From contig CAZRIP010000082.1 in the NCBI GenBank assembly GCA_964600165.1, forward strand, positions 1 through 17,944: a stretch of DNA of 17,944 nucleotides. The letters run 5' to 3'. The translations under genes and the position numbers were made by a program. The DNA is from CAZRIP01 sp964600165 (GTDB lineage: Bacteria; Elusimicrobiota; Elusimicrobia; UBA1565; UBA9628). Within the stretch, counting starts at the first letter, position 1. Every line of letters starts with the position of its first letter. This document shows positions 1 to 6,402 of the stretch, piece after piece. The notes below the pieces were generated by a model. The model saw nothing but the letters and a program-made list of their open reading frames with translations, was not told where the DNA came from and ran no database searches.

Positions 1-364
1 AGAAGCCGTGCGCGAAGCCCGCGGGCACCCAGAGCATGGCGTTGTTTATATCGGAGAGCTCGACGCCGGCCCATTCCCCATACGTCGGCGAGCCTTTCCG
101 GACGTCGACGGCGACGTCGTAGATCCGCCCGCGGATGCAGCGGATCAGCTTGCCTTGGGGCCGCGGGAGCTTCTGGAAGTGCAGGCCGCGCAGCACGCCT
201 TTCTTCGAGCGGGAGAGATTGTCCTGGACGAACGGGGGGAGGCCGGCTTTCGCGAGGTCGTCGACGCGGAAGCTCTCCATGAAGTGCCCGCGGTCGTCGG
301 GAAAGAGCTTGCCTTCGATGAGCAGGAGTCCCGGCAGCTCGAAAGGCTTGATGTCGAAGGGCAC
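1..364 (-). CDS. rfbC: dTDP-4-dehydrorhamnose 3,5-epimerase, N-terminal part (cut by window edge)
   Basis: Epimerises C3 and C5 of the 4-keto sugar in dTDP-L-rhamnose synthesis, a cytoplasmic step that feeds surface polysaccharides. About 121 residues are visible of a usual ~180. RmlC hallmarks are seen: LFPDDRGHFMESF (residues 20-32), RGLHFQ (59-64) with the family's catalytic His at 62, the following PQGKLIRCIRG segment, and VPAGFAHGF (113-121). The start is GTG at 364-362. An in-frame TAG lies only two codons upstream, so no earlier start is possible, and the conserved N-terminus begins right there. That TAG is the stop of the upstream aminomutase gene; the gap is 6 nt, so the two are surely co-transcribed and rfbC is probably translated by coupling or reinitiation, as I see no clear Shine-Dalgarno. 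The C-terminus lies outside the window. Confidence 0.93.
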   Translation of the reverse strand, partial: MPFDIKPFELPGLLLIEGKLFPDDRGHFMESFRVDDLAKAGLPPFVQDNLSRSKKGVLRGLHFQKLPRPQGKLIRCIRGRIYDVAVDVRKGSPTYGEWAGVELSDINNAMLWVPAGFAHGF

Positions 365-370
365 GGCGGC

Positions 371-1741
371 CTACGCGCCGACGGGAGTCTTTTGCGCGAG
401 CTGCTTGCGCCAGTACTCCTGGCCTTCGGGAGGGAGGGTGTAGACCGGATCGCAGTACTCGTATCGTCTGGTGAGCGCGTCGGAGTCCTCGGCCTCGATG
501 CCCGTGCGGTAGTTCTTGGTCCAGTAGCTGATGCCTTTGACCAGGTCGTAGCCGTCGGTCTGATGGACCCAGCGCTTGCCGACGAACGGGACGTCGCAGG
601 TCACGCGCGGCGTGGCGAAGCCCGGGAGATAGCCCATGATGTCGTGCTGGAGCTTCTGCGCCTCGACGATCGACGTGCGCCAGTGCTCGGAGTTCGGGAT
701 CATGTCGCAGACGTAGAAGTAGTACGGCATGATCTTGCCGAAGTCGAGCAGCGAAAAGCAAAGCTCGAGCATGTCCTTGGGCGTGGCGTTGACGCCGCGC
801 ATGAGGACGCCCTGGTTGCGCACGTCGCGAAAGCCCATCTCGAGCAGCTTCTTGACCGCTTTGGCGACGAGAGGGGTGACTTGGTTGGCGTGATTGACGT
901 GCGTGTGGACGGCGAGGTCGACGCCCCGCTCCCAGGATTTCTTGGCGAGCCGGTCGAGGCCCTTCAAAACGTCGTCTTGCAGGAAATGCTGCGGCAGCGC
1001 CTGCAGTCCCTTGGTCGCGAGGCGGATGTCGCGGATGTTCGGGATATCCATGAGGGCCGAGACGAAGCTTTCCAGCTGCGAGATCGGCACGTTCGCCACG
1101 TCGCCGCCGGAGACGACGACGTCGCGCACCGACGGCGTCTTCCTCAAATAGTCGAGCATCGCCTCGTAGCGCTCCTTGGGCTGGTGCTCGAACTTGTGCT
1201 TCTGGACTTGCGGAGTGGAGTTGCCGACCAGGTCCATGCGGGTGCAGTGGCCGCAATATTGAGGGCACGTCGAGATCATCTCGGCGAGGACCTTGGTGGG
1301 GTAACGGTGCGTGAGGCCTTCGGTGGCCCACATCTCGCTCTCGTGCAGGCTGTCGCGCGAGGCGCGCGGATGGTTCGGCCACGCCTTGTGCCGGTCGCTG
1401 ACGATCGGCAGCATATAGTGGCGGACGGGGTCCTTGCGCAGGTCCTTCTCGTTCATCGTGTTGATCATCTGCGGGGGGATCAACATCGACATCGTCGCGA
1501 AGCGCTTCTGGTCCTCGAGGATCTCCTCGACGAGGTCGTCGGACAAGAGCGAGCCGTAGACGGCCTTGAGCTCCTTGACGTTCTTGACCGAGTGCTGGCG
1601 CTGCCACAAAGCCGACTCCCAGTCGGCTTGGGAGACATTCCTGTATCCCGGGAGTCGAGTCCAATCGGGCTCGACGAACTGCCGCTGAAGGGGGTACTTG
1701 AACGGCTGCTTGGTCGGATCAGCTTTCACTTGGCGCGCCAT
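371..1741 (-). CDS. KamA-family radical SAM aminomutase (lysine 2,3-aminomutase-like)
   Basis: 456 residues, slightly longer than clostridial lysine 2,3-aminomutase (~416). The family uses a [4Fe-4S]/SAM radical and PLP to move an alpha-amino group to the beta carbon. Seen: the cluster motif CPQYCGHC (C159, C163, C166), SGGD at 211-214, and YYFYVCDMIPNSEHWRT, whose D346 aligns with the substrate-binding Asp293 of the clostridial enzyme. CDVPFVGK at 382-389 aligns with its DAPGGGGK loop, giving D383 for Asp330 and K389 for the PLP lysine. The glycine-rich loop is one residue shorter and has lost three glycines. Keeping both Asp residues argues for a dibasic substrate (lysine, perhaps arginine) rather than glutamate. 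It is too long for EpmB and lacks that protein's context. No downstream lysine-fermentation genes or acetyltransferase are adjacent; rfbC follows. The ATG at 1741 sits 8 nt after a TAAAAT box. Substrate is inferred. Confidence 0.85.
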   Translation of the reverse strand: MARQVKADPTKQPFKYPLQRQFVEPDWTRLPGYRNVSQADWESALWQRQHSVKNVKELKAVYGSLLSDDLVEEILEDQKRFATMSMLIPPQMINTMNEKDLRKDPVRHYMLPIVSDRHKAWPNHPRASRDSLHESEMWATEGLTHRYPTKVLAEMISTCPQYCGHCTRMDLVGNSTPQVQKHKFEHQPKERYEAMLDYLRKTPSVRDVVVSGGDVANVPISQLESFVSALMDIPNIRDIRLATKGLQALPQHFLQDDVLKGLDRLAKKSWERGVDLAVHTHVNHANQVTPLVAKAVKKLLEMGFRDVRNQGVLMRGVNATPKDMLELCFSLLDFGKIMPYYFYVCDMIPNSEHWRTSIVEAQKLQHDIMGYLPGFATPRVTCDVPFVGKRWVHQTDGYDLVKGISYWTKNYRTGIEAEDSDALTRRYEYCDPVYTLPPEGQEYWRKQLAQKTPVGA

Positions 1742-1749
1742 ATTCAGAC

Positions 1750-1755
1750 ATTTTA
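1750..1755 (-). promoter_or_regulatory. -10 box of the aminomutase gene, near-leaderless
   Basis: TAAAAT (5 of 6 matches to TATAAT) lies on the minus strand with 8 nt before the ATG at 1741. Transcription would start 0-2 nt before the start codon, leaving no room for a Shine-Dalgarno sequence. A poor -35 candidate, TTGTGC, lies 18 nt upstream. The same TAAAAT-8 nt-ATG arrangement precedes ettA. Confidence 0.5.
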
Positions 1756-1815
1756 GCCATGTTCAACGACGGGGCACAAGGGCCGGGCTTTACCGGCATT
1801 TTACTTTCGGCGGGC

Positions 1816-1844
1816 TTGCTAAAACCGCGTTTCGGGCCTATACT
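1816..1844 (+). promoter_or_regulatory. Sigma70-type promoter of the kinase pair
   Basis: TTGCTA (1816-1821, 4 of 6 matches to TTGACA), a 17-nt spacer, then TATACT (1839-1844, 5 of 6). The predicted start is near 1851, giving a leader of about 20 nt. A direct repeat TCGGGC at 1832-1837 and 1844-1849 flanks the -10 box with a 12-nt period, about one helical turn, and could be an operator. No other promoter is apparent before the second kinase gene. Confidence 0.6.
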
Positions 1845-1852
1845 CGGGCAAC

Positions 1853-1868
1853 GGAGGCTTTTTCCTCT
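1853..1868 (+). promoter_or_regulatory. GGAGG ribosome binding site with a possible masking stem
   Basis: GGAGG at 1853-1857 is the only good Shine-Dalgarno near the ATG at 1871, but the 13-nt gap is long. The segment CCTCT at 1864-1868 can pair with it (four Watson-Crick pairs and one G-U, loop of six), which would both hide the site and, when formed, alter its distance to the start. The stem is short and the regulatory reading is speculative. Confidence 0.4.
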
Positions 1869-1870
1869 AT

Positions 1871-4105
1871 ATGAACCGAGCGCTCCCTCTGGCGTTGCTG
1901 GTTTCGGCGGTGATGGTCTCTTCGGTCCGGGCTTGCGTCAAGGGCAGCCTGGGTTGTTCGGCCTCCTCCTCTTCATCTGTCATCGGAGGCGCCGGCAACG
2001 TCAACAGCCCCGTCTACGGCGGCACCGCGGGGGCGATAAACGCCAACGCCGCTACGCTGCAGCCGGTTTATACGTTGACCAACGCCGCGCCGACGGTGAA
2101 CGCGATCAACACGGCCGATAAAATCAAAGTCGAGGCGCTCTGCGTGACCAATCCCGCGATCTGCGCCAATCTCGTCAAGAATCTGAACGACAACGCGAAC
2201 TCGAATACGAACTCGAACACGAATTCAAACTCCAACTCGAACCCCAGCGCGGGCGCGGGCGGGCCCTACGTCCCCGGCGGCGGCTCGAGCGACGTTTCCG
2301 CCCAGAGGCAGGCCGTGGCGACGGCGAAGGCCAACGGGGCCAATGTCGCCGGCGCCAACGCGAACTGGTCGCCCGAGGACCTCGCCAAGCTCCAAGGGGC
2401 TAATACCGGCGCGCCCTCGGGCGCGATCGATCCCGGGGCCGAGCAGCGCACGGCGATGCTCGCGGCGATGCTCGCCTCGCCGCACGCGCCCCTGACGCCC
2501 GGAAAAGACCCCTTCGGCAAGGGCGTCGTGACCGATCTCAGCGCGTCGGCGGCGGGCGCGCCGCGCGACCGCGCGGCCGACCTGCTCGGCTCGGCGCTCA
2601 ACAAGCTCAAGATGGGAGACTCGATGGGCGCGTTGCGCGACGCGAACCAGGCCATCGCTCTCGATCCCGGAAATCCCGTCGGCTACTTGAGGACGTCCGA
2701 GGCTTATAATCACCTCGGGCAGTGGGCCGACGCCGAGAGAATGGCGCGCGAGGCGGTCTCGCGCGACGACAAGAGCGCCCAAGCTTGGAAGAACCTCGCG
2801 TGGGCGCTGCTCAAGCAGGGCAAATATCAAGACGCGCTCGCGGCCGCGCTCAAGGCCGCGGCGCTCAAGCCCGACATGGCCGAGGCTTGGGCCATCGCCT
2901 CTTTCGCCGCCGAGAGGCTGCACGACGCGGGAGCGCGTCTGTCCTACTTGAGCAAAGCCGCCGCTTTCGATCCGCGCTTCCAGGCGCGGCTCGACGCCGT
3001 CAACGCCGGCGGCAACGCATACGCCGACGACGACGACATGCTGGTCGGCGCGGCGGCGGACCGGGCCAAGGGCTGGAACGTGCCGCTGGCGGCCGCCGGC
3101 GCCGGGGCGGCCGGGGGCCTGGCCGCGCTGGCCATGGCGGGCGCTTGGCTGTGGCGGCGCAAGCGCTCCGCGGCGGCGGTCGCGCACACGATCCTCGAGC
3201 TGCGGCCGTCCACGCCGGCTGCGCCGCGCGCGCCGCGGATGGAGGCCCCGTCGGGCGCGGGAGCCGTCGTCGGCAAATACGAGCTCGGCCAGCTGATCGG
3301 GCGGGGCGGCATGGGCGAGGTCTTCGAGGCGAAGGACCTTTCCCTGGGCCGCTCGGTCGCGATCAAGAAGATGACGGCGGCGTTCTCGGAGCTCGGCTCT
3401 CAGGCGCGCGGCCTCTTCTTAAAGGAAGCCCGGACGGTCGCCCAGCTGCATCACCCGGCGATCGTCGACATCTACGAGATCCTCGAGGACGGAACCGATC
3501 TCTATCTCGTTTTCGAGCACGTCAAGGGCAAGACCACGCAGCAGCTGCTCGCGGAGGCGGGCAGGCTTCCGCTTCCGCGGGCGGCGGAGATCCTCAAGCC
3601 GGTCTGCGAGGCGCTCCAATTCGCGCATGGACGCTCGATGGTTCACCGCGATCTCAAGCCCGCGAACATCATGCTGACCGAGCAGGGGCACGTCAAGCTG
3701 ATGGACTTCGGCATCGCGCGCTCGCTGCTCGACGCCGTCGAGACGCAATTCGGCGCTCGCATCGGCAACGTCACCGCCATCGGCTCGGCGCGCACGGCGA
3801 CGGTCGTCGGGACGCCGGTCTACATGCCGCCGGAGGCCGAGCTCGGCGTGGTCTGCAAGGAGGGGGACGTCTACTCCCTCGGCGTGACGCTCTACGAGCT
3901 TTTGACCGGCCGGCTGCCGTTCTCGCCGAAAGACATGCCGACCGAGAAAGCCACGTTGAGCTTCGCGAAGGCGACGTCCTTCGTCCGCGAGCTGCCGCCC
4001 TCGGTCGACGCGCTGATCACGGAGGCGCTGCAGCCGCAGGTCGAGCACCGGCTCAGGACGCCGGGAGAGTTCCTTTCGCGGATGTCGGCGGCGGCGAGGA
4101 GTTGA
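1871..4105 (+). CDS. Receptor-type Ser/Thr protein kinase with extracytoplasmic TPRs (paralog 1)
   Basis: 744 residues. Signal peptide at 1-21 (hydrophobic core, VRA then C22). Cx6C motifs at C22/C29 and C91/C98. Asn-Ser/Thr dipeptide linker at 108-125. About four TPR-like helix pairs at ~235-370. One TM segment at ~403-428 followed by RRKR. A Hanks-type kinase from ~469 to the end: GRGGMGEVF loop (477-485), VAIKK lysine K499, alphaC E519, HRDLKPAN (592-599), DFG (612-614), Thr-rich activation segment, GDVYSLGV. The APE motif reads PPE (653-655). All catalytic residues are present, so it should be active. The signal peptide, single TM and basic inner flank place the TPRs outside and the kinase inside. 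It is followed 2 nt later by a full-length paralog, with a good promoter upstream. Ligand and substrates are unknown. Confidence 0.93.
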   Translation: MNRALPLALLVSAVMVSSVRACVKGSLGCSASSSSSVIGGAGNVNSPVYGGTAGAINANAATLQPVYTLTNAAPTVNAINTADKIKVEALCVTNPAICANLVKNLNDNANSNTNSNTNSNSNSNPSAGAGGPYVPGGGSSDVSAQRQAVATAKANGANVAGANANWSPEDLAKLQGANTGAPSGAIDPGAEQRTAMLAAMLASPHAPLTPGKDPFGKGVVTDLSASAAGAPRDRAADLLGSALNKLKMGDSMGALRDANQAIALDPGNPVGYLRTSEAYNHLGQWADAERMAREAVSRDDKSAQAWKNLAWALLKQGKYQDALAAALKAAALKPDMAEAWAIASFAAERLHDAGARLSYLSKAAAFDPRFQARLDAVNAGGNAYADDDDMLVGAAADRAKGWNVPLAAAGAGAAGGLAALAMAGAWLWRRKRSAAAVAHTILELRPSTPAAPRAPRMEAPSGAGAVVGKYELGQLIGRGGMGEVFEAKDLSLGRSVAIKKMTAAFSELGSQARGLFLKEARTVAQLHHPAIVDIYEILEDGTDLYLVFEHVKGKTTQQLLAEAGRLPLPRAAEILKPVCEALQFAHGRSMVHRDLKPANIMLTEQGHVKLMDFGIARSLLDAVETQFGARIGNVTAIGSARTATVVGTPVYMPPEAELGVVCKEGDVYSLGVTLYELLTGRLPFSPKDMPTEKATLSFAKATSFVRELPPSVDALITEALQPQVEHRLRTPGEFLSRMSAAARS
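2192..2245 (+). repeat. 6-nt tandem repeat encoding an Asn-x dipeptide linker
   Basis: Nine imperfect hexamers of the form AAC/AAT plus a Ser, Thr, Ala or Pro codon encode (N-x)9, residues 108-125 of the first kinase. The codons vary (TCG, ACG, TCA, TCC), so the repeat is old or selected at protein level. It lies between the Cys-containing N-terminus and the TPR domain and reads as a flexible linker. The paralog has a short Asn run (residues ~130-136) in a comparable place. Confidence 0.8.
4097..4101 (+). promoter_or_regulatory. Ribosome binding site that fixes the second kinase start
   Basis: AGGAG ends 6 nt before the ATG at 4108. The reading frame is open for another 462 codons upstream, so this site and the signal peptide that follows it decide the start. 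The site lies inside the last codons of the first kinase gene, so translation of the two is probably coupled. Confidence 0.8.
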
Positions 4106-4107
4106 TC

Positions 4108-6402
4108 ATGAAAACGAGATCGGTGAAATCCACTCTGGCCGTCGCGGTTCTCCTGGGCGTGCCCCGGGCGGCGCTCGCTTGTGAATGGTATAACCCGTTC
4201 TGCTCGATCCCGAATTTGATCAAGTGCGGCTCGGTCAACTGCAACAGCAAGCCGCCGGCGCCCGCCCCTCCACCGCCCGCTGCGCCGCCGGCGCCCGGCC
4301 CCTCGTTCTCGCAGACTCCCGCCCCGCCCGCGCCTCCACCGCCCGCTCCGCCGCCGGCCGCGCCCTCGCCGACGAGCGACTATGCGGTTACGGCTACCCC
4401 GCCGGCAGTCAACAGCGCGGCGACGGCCGCTCCGCCGTCGGCCAACAGCGCGGCGCTCATCGTCCCGACGGCGGTATCTCCGCTCCCGAAAGCGAATTCG
4501 AGCAATAACAACAACACCTCCGGTGCCGACTCGACCCAACTCGTCAAATCCGGGGGCGCGACCCCGACGCCCTCGGGCTCGAGCGCGAAGCCTTACATCG
4601 GCGGCGGCGACGCGCCTCCCGTTTCCGGGCCGTCGGCGCAGAACACCATCGACGCCCCGGTCGCCGCGCACGCGACGGTCGCGGCCAACGACCTGTCCGC
4701 CGCCGACGCCGCCAAGCTCGCCAGTGCCGGGCTCGACTATTCCGAGGCCGGCGCGCGCCAAGGATTCGTCGCGCAGCAGGCGGCCGCCGCCGAACCCGGA
4801 GAAGCCGGAGTCAAGGCGGCGATGGAAATGAACATTTACAAGACGGTCGGCGCGATCCCGGGCGCGGTCCAGGGCAAAGGCGTCCACGAGTTGGAACAGG
4901 TGCAGCAGCAGACCTTGCAGAACAAGCTCAGCCTCAAGGATTGGGACGGCGTCGCCGACGCGGCGAGCGCCATGCTCCGCGCCGACCCGGCGAACATCCG
5001 CGCTTTAGTCCATCGCGCCGAGGCTTTCAATCACCTGGCGCGCTACGCCGAAGCCGAGCACGACGCGGTCGAGGCCGTGCGCCATGATCCGGCCGACGCG
5101 AAGGCGTGGAAGGAGCTCGCCTGGGCCGAGCTGCGCCAGGGCAAGTTCAAGGAAGCTCTCGACGCCGCTTCGCGCGCCATCGCGCTCAACCCGCGCGACG
5201 CCGAGGCTTACGCGATGCGCGCCTTCGCGCGCGAGAGCTTGGGCGATTTGACGGGCCGCCTCGCCGACATCGCGATGGCGGCCGCGCTCGACAGCCGCTT
5301 CCATGACGCGTACGAGCGCGCCAAGACCGGAGAACGGATCTATCGCGCGGACGAGGAAGAGGAGACCCTGCTCGGCGTGGCGAGCCCGAGGCCGTCCGGC
5401 GCGCCGTCGGCGGGCCTCATGCGCCTGCTCGAGCTGCTGCTCTTCTTCATGCCGCTCGCGGCGGCGGCGTGGGTCGCGCGGCGTTTCCTCAAGAAAGCTT
5501 CCGTCGCCGCCGCGGCGCCGGCGAGAGCCGAGCCGGCCGTTCTTCAGGTCAAGAAGATCACGACCGGGAGCATCATCGGCAAGTACCAGCTCGGCCGCCT
5601 GGTCGGGCGCGGGGGCATGGGCCAAGTCTTCGAGGCCACCGACCTCTCGCTCGGGCGGCCGGTCGCCGTCAAGAAGATGACCGAGCAGCTCGCCCAGCTC
5701 GGGCCGCAGTCGCGCGGGCTCTTTTTGAAGGAGGCGCGCACGGTGGCGCAGCTCCACCATCCGTCCATCGTCGAGATCTACGAGATCATCGAGGAAGGGG
5801 AAGACCTGTTCATCGTCTTCGAGCTCCTCAACGGCAAAACGGCGCAGCAGCTGCTCGCCGAGGCGGGGAAGCTGCCGCTGCCGCGGGTCGTCGAGCTGCT
5901 CAAGCCGGTCTGCGAGGCGCTCGACTTCGCGCACGCGCGCGCCCTCGTCCACCGCGATCTCAAGCCGGGCAACGTCATGGTGACCGCGGAAGGCCACGTC
6001 AAGCTGATGGACTTCGGGATCGCGCGGACCGTCGGCGACAGCGTTCCTGTCGCCGCGGTCCCTGCGACGACAGGCGCAGGGACGGTGGGTTTCGCGCGGA
6101 CCTCGATCGTCGCCGGGACCGTTGAATATAGGGCTCCTGAAGCGGAAGCCGGCATCGTCTGCAAGGAAGGCGACGTCTACTCTCTCGGCGTGACGGCCTA
6201 CGAGCTGTTGACCGGCCGGCTGCCTTACTCGCCGTTGGCCTCGGCCGAGGACAAGGCGGCGCAGCGCTACGCGCGCGCGAGCGCGCTGGCCCCCGGCTTG
6301 CCGCCGGGGATCGACGCGCTGCTCGGCGCGGCGCTGCAATCTTCCCCGGAGCGCCGTCTCAAGACGCCGGGAGAGTTCTTCGCCGGCTTGGCGGCTCTTT
6401 AA
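4108..6402 (+). CDS. Receptor-type Ser/Thr protein kinase with extracytoplasmic TPRs (paralog 2)
   Basis: 764 residues with the same plan as its upstream neighbour. Signal peptide 1-24 (ALA then C25). A four-Cys patch C25, C32, C40, C45, whose first pair is again Cx6C. Pro/Ala-rich linker ~49-120 and an Asn run. TPR-like helices ~260-400. TM ~436-457, followed by RRFLKK. Kinase from ~490: GRGGMGQVF (500-508), K522, E542, HRDLKPGN (615-622), DFG (635-637), a normal APE (676-678), GDVYSLGV. All catalytic residues are intact. The kinase and TPR domains align closely with paralog 1, while the linkers share no sequence (Pro-rich against Asn-rich): an old tandem duplication with relaxed linkers. 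The activation segment is rich in Val, Ala and Thr and its DNA carries a 9-bp hairpin. The TAA stop shares TTAA with the convergent WD40 gene. Start chosen from the AGGAG site and signal peptide. Confidence 0.93.
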   Translation: MKTRSVKSTLAVAVLLGVPRAALACEWYNPFCSIPNLIKCGSVNCNSKPPAPAPPPPAAPPAPGPSFSQTPAPPAPPPPAPPPAAPSPTSDYAVTATPPAVNSAATAAPPSANSAALIVPTAVSPLPKANSSNNNNTSGADSTQLVKSGGATPTPSGSSAKPYIGGGDAPPVSGPSAQNTIDAPVAAHATVAANDLSAADAAKLASAGLDYSEAGARQGFVAQQAAAAEPGEAGVKAAMEMNIYKTVGAIPGAVQGKGVHELEQVQQQTLQNKLSLKDWDGVADAASAMLRADPANIRALVHRAEAFNHLARYAEAEHDAVEAVRHDPADAKAWKELAWAELRQGKFKEALDAASRAIALNPRDAEAYAMRAFARESLGDLTGRLADIAMAAALDSRFHDAYERAKTGERIYRADEEEETLLGVASPRPSGAPSAGLMRLLELLLFFMPLAAAAWVARRFLKKASVAAAAPARAEPAVLQVKKITTGSIIGKYQLGRLVGRGGMGQVFEATDLSLGRPVAVKKMTEQLAQLGPQSRGLFLKEARTVAQLHHPSIVEIYEIIEEGEDLFIVFELLNGKTAQQLLAEAGKLPLPRVVELLKPVCEALDFAHARALVHRDLKPGNVMVTAEGHVKLMDFGIARTVGDSVPVAAVPATTGAGTVGFARTSIVAGTVEYRAPEAEAGIVCKEGDVYSLGVTAYELLTGRLPYSPLASAEDKAAQRYARASALAPGLPPGIDALLGAALQSSPERRLKTPGEFFAGLAAL
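4249..4371 (+). repeat. 66-nt imperfect duplication in the Pro/Ala-rich linker
   Basis: A 15-base block (CCTCCACCGCCCGCT) starts at 4267 and again at 4333, with similar flanks, giving two 22-codon units that encode the PAPPPP-type stretch of the second kinase. The linker follows the cysteine patch and precedes the TPRs. A smaller protein-level repeat, PP[AS]xNSAA, follows at about residues 98-115. The linker probably grew by slippage or local duplication. Confidence 0.7.
6058..6083. repeat. 9-bp inverted repeat in the kinase 2 activation-segment codons
   Basis: Perfect 9-bp arms GTCCCTGCG (6058-6066) and CGCAGGGAC (6075-6083) with an 8-nt loop. They lie where the two kinases differ most, between the DFG and APE motifs. 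A second, weaker arm pair (CCTGTCG with CGACAGG) overlaps it. It could be chance in GC-rich coding DNA. Confidence 0.5.

Larger units (their letters stand above)
1742..1870. promoter_or_regulatory. Divergent intergenic promoter region
   Basis: 129 bp between the minus-strand aminomutase gene and the plus-strand kinase genes, the longest non-coding stretch in the window. It holds the -10 box of the aminomutase gene near 1750, a complete -35/-10 pair for the kinases at 1816-1844, and a small inverted repeat (GCCGG/CCGGC around 1771-1788). It is visibly richer in A+T than its surroundings. A 120-codon reading frame crossing it shows no family features and overlaps the kinase gene out of frame, so I do not call it. 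Confidence 0.6.

Noticed and set aside
8..1756. 582-codon plus-strand reading frame antisense to the aminomutase gene
   Set aside because: Composition is Arg/Val/Asp/Leu-rich as expected of the opposite strand of GC-rich coding DNA, no family features, and the minus strand encodes clear KamA and RfbC proteins.
1759..2121. 120-codon reading frame starting in the divergent promoter region
   Set aside because: Low-complexity Gly/Arg-rich translation, no ribosome site, overlaps kinase 1 in another frame.
2722..4107. Upstream extension of the second kinase frame (462 codons)
   Set aside because: It is an out-of-frame reading of the first kinase gene; AGGAG and a signal peptide mark the start at 4108.
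1871..4180. Lipoprotein signal peptides on the kinases
   Set aside because: A Cys follows the cleavage site in both, but VRA-C and ALA-C do not fit a good lipobox (poor -3 and -2 residues); kept only as a possibility.
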